14,684 bases of DNA from JAXLVB01 sp044228045 (GTDB taxonomy: Bacteria; Bacteroidota; Bacteroidia; Cytophagales; Spirosomataceae), in the NCBI GenBank assembly GCA_044228045.1, contig JBGAVQ010000130.1, forward strand, positions 1 to 14,684, given 5' to 3'. The notes beneath the pieces are model-generated. The model did no database searches. It was not told the DNA's origin and saw only the letters and a program-made list of their open reading frames with translations. Positions 1 to 7,189 of the stretch are shown here, in pieces. The translations under genes and the position numbers were made by a program. Position 1 is the stretch's first letter. Every line of letters begins with the position of its first letter.

Positions 1-1
1 C

Positions 2-676
2 CAGACCAAAGAAAAGCTCACAAAACACTGGCAACTAATTGGTTATATTTTTAAAATTGGTATTCCGAGTGGTATGCAGGGCTTTTTTGAAATTGCAGTT
101 TTTGCCATGGCAGCCGTAATGATGGGCTGGCTGGGCGAAGACCAACAAGCCGCCCACATGATAGCTATCAATCCTGCATCAGTAACCTATATGATGATAT
201 CTGGCTTGGCTGCGGCAGGTGGAATAAGGGTTGGGGCTGGGCTGGGCCAACGAAGCCGTAGTGCCATTTTGAAGTCAGGAACAACGGCATTGGTTTTAGG
301 TGCATCCTTTATGTTATTGTGTGGTTTTATCTTTTTGTTTGGAAACGAATGGATTGTGAGCCTTTATATCCGTGACGAACGAGTAATGCCTATTGCCTCT
401 ACCTTGGTGATGATGGCCGCCTTCTTTCAACTTTCAGACGGTATCCAATGTGTAGCACTGGGTGTGCTGCGAGGCGTTGCCGATGTGAATGTACCTACGG
501 GCGTTACTTTATTTGCGTATTGGGGCGTTGGCTTGCCAGTAGGCTATTACCTAACATTTGTTAAAAATATGGACGCCGTAGGCTTATGGATTGGCTTAAC
601 GGCCGGCTTAACAGCAGCAGCAGTTTTGTTGACTTGGCGGTTTTATCGTTTGGTGAATAAACTAAAACTAACCTAA
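2..676 (+). CDS. MATE family efflux transporter, C-terminal part (5' end outside window)
   Basis: This is the C-terminal portion of a multidrug and toxin extrusion (MATE, NorM-like) antiporter, an inner-membrane protein that exports cationic drugs or metabolites in exchange for H+ or Na+. The reading frame is open from base 2, upstream of the first in-window ATG at 74, and reads into IGIPSGMQGFFE, the segment MATE proteins carry at the start of their second six-helix half. So the gene begins outside the window and ATG 74 is an internal Met. The 224 visible residues contain about six hydrophobic helices, with a conserved-looking stretch INPASVTYMMISGLAAA and a positively charged tail (WRFYRLVNKLKLT). 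No terminator is evident in the 154 bp before the next gene. The family is clear; the substrate is not known. Confidence 0.9.
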   Translation, partial: QTKEKLTKHWQLIGYIFKIGIPSGMQGFFEIAVFAMAAVMMGWLGEDQQAAHMIAINPASVTYMMISGLAAAGGIRVGAGLGQRSRSAILKSGTTALVLGASFMLLCGFIFLFGNEWIVSLYIRDERVMPIASTLVMMAAFFQLSDGIQCVALGVLRGVADVNVPTGVTLFAYWGVGLPVGYYLTFVKNMDAVGLWIGLTAGLTAAAVLLTWRFYRLVNKLKLT

Positions 677-752
677 TAAAAACATCATTCCTTTTATCCT
701 TATCATTCTTCCATTCAACACAAAATCCTACGTTACTCCTGTTATATGTAGG

Positions 753-760
753 TACATTTG
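753..760 (+). promoter_or_regulatory. Possible Bacteroidota -7 promoter element upstream of sppA
   Basis: TACATTTG matches the Bacteroidota primary sigma factor -7 consensus TAnnTTTG and lies about 70 nt upstream of the sppA start. No TTTG -33 element is visible at the expected 19-21 nt upstream, so this may be chance. The rest of the 677-830 gap shows no gene and no convincing hairpin. Confidence 0.25.
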
Positions 761-830
761 AGTTTATGAAACTTCTGAATCAATTTTCAGTTTTACTGTA
801 ATCTGATTCATCTAAACTATAAACAAAACA

Positions 831-2600
831 ATGTGGCAATTTATTAAAACAGTCTTGGCTACGGTGGTTGGAATTTTTCTTTTTTCCATCATAGCTGTTT
901 TTCTACTCATTGGCTTTGCAGCAGTGCTGTCGTCGTCGGCAGAAGACAAGGTCATTGTTAAAGAAAACTCAGTTCTTAAATTAGACCTCAGCCTACCTAT
1001 TGTTGAAAACGCCCCCGAAGACCCGCTTGAGCCGTTTGGTGAGCTTTTTTCGTCAGAATCATCTATTGGGGTTATTCAAATTAAACAAGCCCTCGCCAAT
1101 GCCAAACAAGATAAAAACATAAAAGGCATTTATCTGCAAGCAAGCTATGTAGCAGCAGGTTTTGGCAACATCGAAGAAATACGCAATGCCTTGCTTGACT
1201 TCAAAAAATCGGGTAAGTTTATTTATGCCTATAGCGAAGTAATGAGCGAAGGCGGTTATTATTTATCGAGCATTGCCGACAAAATTTATATCAATCCAGC
1301 TGGTGGTATGGAACTCAACGGGCTGGCAGCAAACGTTACCTTTTTTAAAGGAACTCTCGAAAAATTAGACATTAAGCCTGTTATTTTTAAGGTTGGTGAG
1401 TTCAAAAGTGCCATTGAGCCCTTTATTCGTGAAGATATGAGCGAACCAAACAAGCTCCAAAATCGAGCCTTTTTGGGGGCAATTAGCAAACATTTGTATG
1501 GCAACATTGCCAAAGCTCGAGGCTTAGAGCTATCACAGATTAACCAATTGGCTGATTCCTTAAAAATCAACACAGCAGATGATGCATTGAAGTACAAACT
1601 CATTACCAATGTAGGTTACTACGACGAGTTTGAAACAGCACTAAAAAAAGCCATTAAAGTAAAAGAAGATGCTAAGGTGAGTTATATTTCCTTGAAAAAA
1701 TACCTCAAAGCAGAAAAACCCGAAGAGTCTGGTGATTTTGACAAAAGAGTTGCTGTGATTGTTGCTGAAGGTGATATTGTAAGTGGTAATGGTTCAGATG
1801 GGCAAATTGGCTCTGATAAAATAGCCGCCGAACTCCGCAAAGCACGCTTAGACAAAAAGATAAAGGCTGTTGTGTTTCGCATTAACTCAGGCGGAGGATC
1901 AGCATTGGCCTCAGATGTGATGTGGCGAGAAGTTGCGCTATTAAGCAAAGTAAAACCCATCATCGCCTCTATGTCTGACTACGCCGCTTCGGGTGGTTAC
2001 TATATAGCGATGGGCTGCGACACCATAGTGGCCCAACCCACTACCATTACGGGTTCAATAGGAATTTTTGCCATGCTCTTCAACTTTGAAGGCTTTATGA
2101 AAAACAAATTGGGCATTACTACCGACCATGTAGATACCCACACTCATGCTAATTTCCCTTCGGTTTCGCACGAAATGAGTGATTTCGAGAAAAATATCAT
2201 TCAAAAAGAAATAGAACAAGGCTATGCAACTTTTACAACCAAAGCAGCACAAGGAAGAAAAATGTCGGTTGAAAAGCTCAGAAGTTTGGCACAAGGGCGA
2301 GTTTGGTCGGGTATTGAAGCCAAAGAAAACGGCTTGGTAGATGTACTGGGTAGCCTCGACGATGCCATACAGATTGCCGCCAAAGCAGCTAAACTCAAAG
2401 AAGGTGACTATCGAGTGCGCTATTACCCAACCCAAAAAGATTTCTGGACAAGCGTTTTGAACAAAACAGAAGAAGAAGTGCAAGCTCGTTCGCTTAAAGC
2501 ACAGTTTGGCGAAATGGCTCCATTTGTTCAGAAAGTGCAGCAAATCAAATCGTGGGAAGGTATTCAGATGAGAATGCCATTTGTGATGGAAATAAAATAA
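831..2600 (+). CDS. sppA: Signal peptide peptidase SppA, 67 kDa type (protease IV)
   Basis: SppA is a membrane-anchored serine protease of family S49 that cleaves leftover signal peptides in or next to the inner membrane, using a Ser/Lys dyad. The protein has 589 residues, matching the long form with duplicated domains. Residues 5-33 form one hydrophobic N-terminal anchor. The N-terminal half carries the general-base lysine, K192, in KVGEFKSAIEPF. The C-terminal half carries the nucleophile S387 in SDYAASGGYYIAM, followed by TTITGSIGIFA, which is characteristic of S49 proteases. Both catalytic residues are present, so the enzyme should be active. The ATG at 831 is preceded by A-rich sequence (aacaaaaca) rather than a Shine-Dalgarno site, as usual in Bacteroidota. 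It appears to be a single housekeeping gene, ending just before a repeat-rich spacer. Confidence 0.96.
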   Translation: MWQFIKTVLATVVGIFLFSIIAVFLLIGFAAVLSSSAEDKVIVKENSVLKLDLSLPIVENAPEDPLEPFGELFSSESSIGVIQIKQALANAKQDKNIKGIYLQASYVAAGFGNIEEIRNALLDFKKSGKFIYAYSEVMSEGGYYLSSIADKIYINPAGGMELNGLAANVTFFKGTLEKLDIKPVIFKVGEFKSAIEPFIREDMSEPNKLQNRAFLGAISKHLYGNIAKARGLELSQINQLADSLKINTADDALKYKLITNVGYYDEFETALKKAIKVKEDAKVSYISLKKYLKAEKPEESGDFDKRVAVIVAEGDIVSGNGSDGQIGSDKIAAELRKARLDKKIKAVVFRINSGGGSALASDVMWREVALLSKVKPIIASMSDYAASGGYYIAMGCDTIVAQPTTITGSIGIFAMLFNFEGFMKNKLGITTDHVDTHTHANFPSVSHEMSDFEKNIIQKEIEQGYATFTTKAAQGRKMSVEKLRSLAQGRVWSGIEAKENGLVDVLGSLDDAIQIAAKAAKLKEGDYRVRYYPTQKDFWTSVLNKTEEEVQARSLKAQFGEMAPFVQKVQQIKSWEGIQMRMPFVMEIK

Positions 2601-2607
2601 GTCGAGA

Positions 2608-2633
2608 AAGTCGGCAAGTCATAAGTCAGCAAG
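2608..2633 (+). repeat. Short imperfect tandem repeat after sppA
   Basis: Two 11-base units, aagtcggcaag (2608-2618) and aagtcagcaag (2623-2633), differ at one base and repeat with a period of 15. A degenerate continuation (gtaagccaagtaa) follows. It lies directly downstream of the sppA stop codon. Its function is unknown. Confidence 0.5.
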
Positions 2634-2664
2634 GTAAGCCAAGTAAACCCACGAATTGCTTACT

Positions 2665-2722
2665 AAAAGTCTTCTTCTGCGGTAGGCAGGCAGTACGAGA
2701 GGAGAAAGAAAATAAGACTTTT
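2665..2722. repeat. Imperfect inverted repeat in the sppA downstream spacer
   Basis: AAAAGTCTT (2665-2673) is exactly complementary to AAGACTTTT (2714-2722). Pairing could continue inward imperfectly (cttct against agaaag), giving a long stem with a loop of roughly 40 nt or less. It is immediately followed by a second, perfect hairpin at 2725-2752. It could be a decayed palindromic element or an mRNA 3' structure. Confidence 0.4.
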
Positions 2723-2724
2723 TT

Positions 2725-2752
2725 GTGGTTCAAGCGTGGATGCTTGAACCAC
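2725..2752. repeat. Perfect 11-bp hairpin (REP-like palindrome candidate)
   Basis: GTGGTTCAAGC (2725-2735) and GCTTGAACCAC (2742-2752) form a perfect 11-bp stem with a 6-nt loop. The sequence GATGCTT then occurs twice, at the loop/right arm (2739-2745 region) and again at 2754-2760. No T-tract follows, so this is not a standard intrinsic terminator. It resembles short palindromic intergenic elements, but only one copy is in this window, so dispersed repetition cannot be shown. Confidence 0.5.
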
Positions 2753-2772
2753 AGATGCTTACACAGAAGAAC

Positions 2773-2817
2773 AAAACAAAACCTGCCAAATCTATTCGAT
2801 TTGGCAGGTTTTGTTTT
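2773..2817. terminator. Bidirectional intrinsic terminator between sppA and the isomerase gene
   Basis: A perfect 20-bp stem (2773-2792 with 2798-2817) has a 5-nt loop (tattc). The core is CCTGCCAAATC/GATTTGGCAGG, with an A-rich left arm and a T-rich right arm, so it can terminate transcription in both directions. It sits between two convergent genes, 20 nt from the end of the minus-strand one. Confidence 0.9.
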
Positions 2818-2836
2818 AGGGTAGATTACCTACCTG

Positions 2837-3889
2837 TTAAATACCCAATACTTTTCGGTTAAAGGCCTCGTCTGCCCCAGCACCAGCAAAATCATCAAAT
2901 GCTTTGGTAGTTACCTCAATGATGTGGCTTTCAATAAACGGCGCACCTTCGGCAGCACCTTGTTCAGGCGATTTAATACAGCATTCCCATTCTAACACAG
3001 CCCAGCCGTCGTAGCCATACTGTGATAGTTTTGAGAAAATCCCACTGAAATCTACCTGCCCATCACCCAATGAGCGGAAGCGTCCTGCCCTATCTACCCA
3101 ACCCTGAAAACCACTATAAACACCTTGCTTACCAGACATATTAAACTCAGCGTCTTTTACGTGATACGCTTTGATACGGTCGTGATACAAGTCAATAAAC
3201 GCCAAATAATCAAGCTGTTGCAACACAAAGTGACTTGGGTCGTAGTTGATGTTAGCTCGTGGATGGCCTTTTACGGCATCTACAAACATTTCAAACGTGA
3301 TACCATCGTGGAGGTCTTCGCCTGGGTGTAGTTCATAACAAACATCTACCCCTGCTTCGTCATAAGCGTTCAAGATAGGAGTCCACCGTTTGGCTAACTC
3401 GCCAAAACCTGTTTCAACTAAGCCTGCGGGACGCTGAGGCCAAGGGTACAAAAATGGCCAAAGCAATGCCCCCGAAAAAGTAACTGACGATTTTAGACCT
3501 AAGTTTTGGCTTGCTTTGGCAGCCCAAAGCAATTGTTGAACAGCCCATTCGGTGCGGGCTTGTGGATTGTTACGCACTTCGGGTGCAGCAAAGCCATCAA
3601 ACATAGGGTCATAGGCAGGGTGAACAGCCACGAGTTGCCCTTGTAAGTGTGTAGAAAGTTCGGTTACTTCTACGCCAATATCAGCTAATTTGCCTTTGTA
3701 TTCGTCACAATAGGTTTTAGACTCAGCAGCCGTTTTTAAATCAATACAACGAGCATCCCATGTTGGAATCTGAATGCCTTTATAGCCCAAGTTGGCCATG
3801 TAGGCGGCAATGGTATCAAGTGAATTGAATGGTGCTGTGTCGCCCATGAACTGAGCCAAAAATATGGCTGGGCCTTTGAGGGTTTTCAT
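2837..3889 (-). CDS. Cytoplasmic sugar phosphate isomerase/epimerase family protein (TIM barrel)
   Basis: This belongs to the xylose-isomerase-like TIM-barrel superfamily (COG1082, AP-endonuclease-2 fold), whose members isomerise or epimerise sugars and keto-sugars using a divalent metal. It has 350 residues and no signal peptide, so it is expected in the cytoplasm. Plausible metal ligands occur in the usual order: E186 (CYELHPGED, with H188), D217 (NYDPSH, with H220), H243 (AYHVKD) and E300 (VLEWE). It is somewhat longer than typical family members (about 280), with an insert after the H243 strand (residues 248-276). It is the last gene of a four-gene minus-strand operon, starting 10 nt after the DUF5615 gene and ending at a strong terminator. 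Pairing with a Gfo/Idh dehydrogenase suggests a keto-sugar or inositol-like substrate; the exact reaction is not known. Confidence 0.85.
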   Translation of the reverse strand: MKTLKGPAIFLAQFMGDTAPFNSLDTIAAYMANLGYKGIQIPTWDARCIDLKTAAESKTYCDEYKGKLADIGVEVTELSTHLQGQLVAVHPAYDPMFDGFAAPEVRNNPQARTEWAVQQLLWAAKASQNLGLKSSVTFSGALLWPFLYPWPQRPAGLVETGFGELAKRWTPILNAYDEAGVDVCYELHPGEDLHDGITFEMFVDAVKGHPRANINYDPSHFVLQQLDYLAFIDLYHDRIKAYHVKDAEFNMSGKQGVYSGFQGWVDRAGRFRSLGDGQVDFSGIFSKLSQYGYDGWAVLEWECCIKSPEQGAAEGAPFIESHIIEVTTKAFDDFAGAGADEAFNRKVLGI

Positions 3890-3899
3890 TGGTTTTGTG

Positions 3900-4247
3900 T
3901 TATTTTTTTGAGAATTTATAAATTTCTAAACAACCAATTGCTTCATTTTCAACAAAGTAATTGATTCTTTCGGCATGCTGAATCAGCAGTTGAGCAATGG
4001 TATCGTTAGCAGCATTACCAATTCGTAACCAGATAATTTTTGGAGGATAACCTCTCAGTTGAGAAATATTGAACATATCTTCATCAAACGTCACTATTGT
4101 ATAATCTTGATTCCGAGCGAATTGCCAGATTACAAAATCATTCGCATCTGTTAATCCTTGCGCCTTAATACTGGTAACATCTTCAAAATATGCTCGAATA
4201 TGCTGACAAACTCGATGTGAAATATTCTGGTCAAGCAAGAGTTTCAT
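3900..4247 (-). CDS. DUF5615 family PIN-like protein (putative toxin/nuclease)
   Basis: This 115-residue protein fits the DUF5615/COG4634 family, predicted PIN-like nucleases that usually accompany a DUF433 protein as a putative toxin-antitoxin pair. Visible features are the N-terminal MKLLLDQNIS strand with the acidic residue D6, a second acidic patch GLTDAND (D34, D37), and a third, TFDEDMF (D55, D57). These are consistent with the metal-binding aspartates of the PIN fold. The length is normal for the family. The ATG overlaps the DUF433 stop by 4 nt (ATGA), so the two are translationally coupled. The gene ends 10 nt before the isomerase start, which is unusual because such pairs are normally separate transcription units. 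Nuclease or toxin activity is inferred from the family, not shown. Confidence 0.85.
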   Translation of the reverse strand: MKLLLDQNISHRVCQHIRAYFEDVTSIKAQGLTDANDFVIWQFARNQDYTIVTFDEDMFNISQLRGYPPKIIWLRIGNAANDTIAQLLIQHAERINYFVENEAIGCLEIYKFSKK

Positions 4248-4465
4248 GCAGCAATGGTCAGATGACGTTCACGGTCTGCTGCAAAAGCTAAGGCAGCGTA
4301 AATATCTTCTACTTTTAACTCCGGAAAATCTTCCAAAATCTCCTGATGACTCATTCCTGCGGCTAACCATCCCAAGATATCACCTACCGTAATTCGCATT
4401 CCACGAATACAAGGTTTGCCGCCTCTTTTACCTGGCTCAATAGTAATAATGTTCCGATAATCCAT
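4244..4465 (-). CDS. DUF433 family protein (putative antitoxin)
   Basis: This 73-residue protein matches DUF433 (COG2442), small helix-turn-helix-like proteins typically encoded beside DUF5615/PIN-like partners and regarded as antitoxins that may also bind DNA. The hallmark segment GGKPCIRGMRITVGDIL spans residues 15-31. It is followed by GMSHQEILEDFPELKVEDIYAAL (broken here as GMSHQEILEDF, then PELKVEDIYAAL), the usual helical region. I chose the ATG at 4465 (MDYRN) because it gives the normal family length. An earlier in-frame ATG at 4573 would add 36 unrelated residues and overlap the dehydrogenase gene by about 100 bp. The gap to the dehydrogenase stop is 4 nt, and the stop overlaps the DUF5615 start. 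There is no room for a separate promoter outside the upstream coding sequence. Confidence 0.87.
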   Translation of the reverse strand: MDYRNIITIEPGKRGGKPCIRGMRITVGDILGWLAAGMSHQEILEDFPELKVEDIYAALAFAADRERHLTIAA

Positions 4466-4469
4466 CTTC

Positions 4470-5618
4470 TTATTCTTTAAATTTAATCCACTTCTGTTTT
4501 GCTTTGCCCGAGGCAATAACGGTTTCAACAAAAGACATCCCCCTGATGCCGTCGTCAATAGTCGGAAAATCAAGATCTATTTCGTTGGGTTCTTCGCCAT
4601 TCATGCGCTTGCGAACAGTACGAGCAAAATTGCGATAAATATTGGCAAATGCTTCTAAATATCCTTCGGGATGCCCTGCTGGTAACCGAATGTGCGCCTT
4701 TGCAGAATCACACAAGGCCCCTACCGAGGGGCGATATACCCGCTGGCTGTCTTGGGTGCGGTGTGTCAAAGTATTAGGCTCTTGCTGATGCCACTGAACA
4801 CTGCCCAATTCGCCATAAACACGGATGTTGAGGTTGTTCTCGTCGCCATTCGAGATTTGGCTACAATACAAAATTCCTTTTGCACCGCTATCAAAATGAA
4901 GCAAAATATTGGCATCATCGTCTAATAGTCGCCCTTCTACAAAAGTAGTAACATCGGCACATAACTCCTTAATTTTCAGTCCTGTAATGTATTCGGCTAA
5001 GTTTTCGGCATGAGTACCAATGTCGCCCACGGCTCCGGCAATACCCGATCGAGTGGGGTCAGTACGCCATTCGGCTTGTTTGTAACCTCTTTTTTCTTCG
5101 AGAAACGACAGCCAACCTTGTGGATACTCTACTACCACTTTACGGATTTTGCCCAATGCCCCGCTTTGTACTAAATAGCGGGCTTGCTTTACCATAGGGT
5201 AACCTGTATAGTTGTGCGTAAGGGCAAAGGTTAAGCCAGTTTTGGCAATAATTTCTTTGAGTTTTTTGGCTTCGGCCATTGCAAACGTAACGGGTTTATC
5301 ACAAATCACATGAAAGCCATTTTCTAAGGCCATTTTTGCTGGGGCAAAGTGCATGTGGTTGGGTGTTACAATTGATACAACATCCATTCGGTCTTTGCGA
5401 CGTTTTTCCCGCTGAATCATCTCTTTAAAATCGCCATAACATCGGTCTGCTGGCAACATCAAGTCTTGCCCCGATGCGATTGATTTTTCGGGGGTCGAAC
5501 TAAACGCTCCACAGACCAGCTCGATTTCGCCATCAATGGCAGCAGCAATGCGGTGAACGCCTCCGATGAAAGCACCCCGGCCTCCACCGACCATCCCCAT
5601 CCTGATTTTTCTTGACAT
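4470..5618 (-). CDS. Gfo/Idh/MocA family oxidoreductase (cytoplasmic)
   Basis: NAD(P)-dependent sugar or polyol dehydrogenase of the Gfo/Idh/MocA family, 382 residues, a usual length. The Rossmann domain begins with the glycine-rich motif GMVGGGRGAF (8-17). TPNHMH (85-90) and CDKPVTF (106-112, the family's EKP motif written DKP, with K108) complete the cofactor site. DIGTHAENL supplies the D199/H203 pair usually found at the catalytic site. There is no signal peptide, so it acts in the cytoplasm, unlike the Tat-exported relatives also common in Bacteroidota. It is the first gene of the minus-strand operon with DUF433, DUF5615 and an isomerase, and it diverges from an MFS permease. Context suggests oxidation or reduction of a sugar carbon, perhaps C3, but the substrate cannot be read from sequence. 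Confidence 0.92.
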   Translation of the reverse strand: MSRKIRMGMVGGGRGAFIGGVHRIAAAIDGEIELVCGAFSSTPEKSIASGQDLMLPADRCYGDFKEMIQREKRRKDRMDVVSIVTPNHMHFAPAKMALENGFHVICDKPVTFAMAEAKKLKEIIAKTGLTFALTHNYTGYPMVKQARYLVQSGALGKIRKVVVEYPQGWLSFLEEKRGYKQAEWRTDPTRSGIAGAVGDIGTHAENLAEYITGLKIKELCADVTTFVEGRLLDDDANILLHFDSGAKGILYCSQISNGDENNLNIRVYGELGSVQWHQQEPNTLTHRTQDSQRVYRPSVGALCDSAKAHIRLPAGHPEGYLEAFANIYRNFARTVRKRMNGEEPNEIDLDFPTIDDGIRGMSFVETVIASGKAKQKWIKFKE

Positions 5619-5839
5619 GGTTTAGAAATAATTGATTATGAATGTATTAAAATGATTAACTATGTGTTGTTGAGGATACTTAGTGTAATCTCAGGCTTGA
5701 TCTATCTGCTCAATTTTAGCGCATTTTTAGGACAAAGGATAATTTTTCATAAAGATAATACCACTATGTGTTAGCAAAAAAGAAAATCATTTTGTTTTTT
5801 GCATTGAATTTCGTCTTTCACTCTAAACCCTATACCACC
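5619..5839. promoter_or_regulatory. Divergent control region between dehydrogenase operon and MFS gene
   Basis: These 221 bp separate two divergent sugar-related genes and must hold promoters for both. TGATTA occurs twice in the same orientation 20 bp apart (5633-5638 and 5653-5658), about two helical turns, which could be operator half-sites. No convincing pair of Bacteroidota -33/-7 elements was found. On the minus strand TATCCTTTG near 5740-5750 resembles the -7 element with one extra base. The region is assigned by position, not by a clear motif. Confidence 0.35.
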
Positions 5840-7042
5840 ATGGTAAACAAAACACGATTATTTAATGGTTCTTGTTTCGCTCTTATTACTACTGCATTTT
5901 CATTTAGTATAAGAGCCGGAATTCTTCCTCAGTTAGGTCAAGAATTTAATTTATCAGCCGAACAGCTCGGTTTTATCAACTCTATGTGGTTTTTTGGTTT
6001 CCCATTGGCCATGATTATTGGTGGGCTTGTTTATCATACAGTAGGTCCTAAAATTATCATGCAAGTTGCTTTTGTTTCACACGCAATCGGTATTCTTTTA
6101 ACTATTTATTCAGGAGGCTACACTGGGTTGTTGATTTCTACCTTTTTGATAGGCTTGGGCAATGGTTGTACCGAAGCGGCCTGTAACCCGATGATTGCCG
6201 ATTCGTATTCGGGGGCAGACATGAGCAAAATGCTAAACCGTTTTCACATGTGGTTTCCAGGTGGTATTGTAGTTGGTAGCTTGTTGTCAAAATTCATGAC
6301 AGATGCTAATTTGGGTTGGCAAGCCCAAATCTGGGCAATTTTGATACCGACTTTAATTTATGCTTATTTGTTTTGGGGACAAACATTTCCAAAACCAAAA
6401 GTAGAAGGCGTAACCTCTATAGGCGAAAACTTAAAGGCAATGGTTACACCGCTCTATATTTTTATGTTTTGCTGCATGGCGCTTACAGCCATTACTGAAT
6501 TTGGTCCACAGCAATGGACAGGCTTAATCATGAGCAAAAGTGGGGCAAGTCCGATGTTGATTTTGGCATTGGTAACTGGCTTAATGGCCGTTTGTAGATT
6601 TTTTGGAGGGCCTGTTGTTGCTACATTAGGACAAACAGGAGTACTGCTGGGTGGTGCAGTTTTTTCATTGCTTGGCATTTATTTGTTTAGTACCCAAACT
6701 GGCTCAATGGCTTATGTTGCAGCCATATTTTTTGCACTTGGTGTGGCTTATTTCTGGCCAAATATGGTTGGTTTTATTGCCGAAAAAGTGCCTTTAAGTG
6801 GTGCATTGGGTATGTCAATAATTGGTGGCGTTGGTATGTTCTCGACAGCAATTTTTCAGCCAATTATCGGCAGATGGATTGATGAGGCCAGGGTTGAAAA
6901 AGCAGCGTCTGGCTTAACAGGAGATGACCTCGAGTTAGCCGCAGGACAAGCTACGCTTGACAACATGGCTGTTTTTCCGGCTATTCTTATTATTGCCTTC
7001 ATTATACTGTATTTTTGGATGCGTAAGCGTTCGGCAGCTTAA
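5840..7042 (+). CDS. MFS transporter, probable sugar permease (FucP-like)
   Basis: A 12-helix major facilitator superfamily permease of the inner membrane, 400 residues from the chosen start. The opening TAFSFSIRAGILPQLGQEF, the GGLVYHTVGPK loop between helices 2 and 3, and the later GNGCTEAACNPMIADSY segment resemble the sugar:H+ symporter branch that includes FucP (COG0738). I prefer ATG 5840 (MVNKTRLFNG), which places the first helix near the N-terminus. An in-frame ATG at 5768 would add 24 residues with an extra hydrophobic stretch, and cannot be excluded. It is transcribed divergently from the Gfo/Idh operon and closed by a terminator at 7114-7150, so it is probably monocistronic and co-regulated with that operon. 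The likely role is uptake of the sugar or keto-sugar processed by the neighbouring enzymes; the substrate is unknown. Confidence 0.87.
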   Translation: MVNKTRLFNGSCFALITTAFSFSIRAGILPQLGQEFNLSAEQLGFINSMWFFGFPLAMIIGGLVYHTVGPKIIMQVAFVSHAIGILLTIYSGGYTGLLISTFLIGLGNGCTEAACNPMIADSYSGADMSKMLNRFHMWFPGGIVVGSLLSKFMTDANLGWQAQIWAILIPTLIYAYLFWGQTFPKPKVEGVTSIGENLKAMVTPLYIFMFCCMALTAITEFGPQQWTGLIMSKSGASPMLILALVTGLMAVCRFFGGPVVATLGQTGVLLGGAVFSLLGIYLFSTQTGSMAYVAAIFFALGVAYFWPNMVGFIAEKVPLSGALGMSIIGGVGMFSTAIFQPIIGRWIDEARVEKAASGLTGDDLELAAGQATLDNMAVFPAILIIAFIILYFWMRKRSAA

Positions 7043-7113
7043 TTATAATTTAATGGTCGCCCAGCAGATAAATTGAGATTTAACTCAATAACGCTCAAAC
7101 TATTTCCGTTCTT

Positions 7114-7150
7114 AAACAAACCCTCTGCAAGTTTTGTGGAGGGTTTGTTT
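7114..7150 (+). terminator. Intrinsic terminator after the MFS gene
   Basis: AAACAAACCCTC (7114-7125) pairs perfectly with GAGGGTTTGTTT (7139-7150) around a 13-nt loop, and the right arm runs into a T-rich tract. It lies 72 nt past the MFS stop. Its position also argues against starting the next gene at 7073, which would put the terminator inside a coding region. Confidence 0.8.
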
Positions 7151-7189
7151 TGTTGGATTAAGCAACCTCTTTCGTACCTCTTTTATTTT

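Noticed and set aside
2608..2633. Tandem repeat as a CRISPR array
   Set aside because: Only two 11-base units with 4-nt spacing and no cas genes.
2725..2752. Hairpin as the sppA terminator
   Set aside because: No T-tract follows the right arm; the hairpin at 2773-2817 is the proper terminator.
2552..2824. 90-residue open frame over the sppA end and spacer
   Set aside because: It overlaps sppA in another frame, runs through repeats and the terminator, and has no protein-like composition or recognisable motif.
3125..3331. Open frame on the + strand inside the cytoplasmic isomerase gene
   Set aside because: Antisense to a well-supported gene with conserved metal-site residues; no independent support. 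The same applies to other antisense frames over sppA, the dehydrogenase, SusC and SusD.
4466..4573. Longer DUF433 gene starting at ATG 4573 (109 residues)
   Set aside because: The extra 36 residues overlap the dehydrogenase coding sequence in another frame and are unlike the family; ATG 4465 gives the normal DUF433 length and a 4-nt gap.
7073..7189. N-terminal extension of the alpha/beta hydrolase from ATG 7073
   Set aside because: It would translate through the MFS terminator hairpin (7114-7150) and place 39 odd residues before a normal signal/anchor segment.
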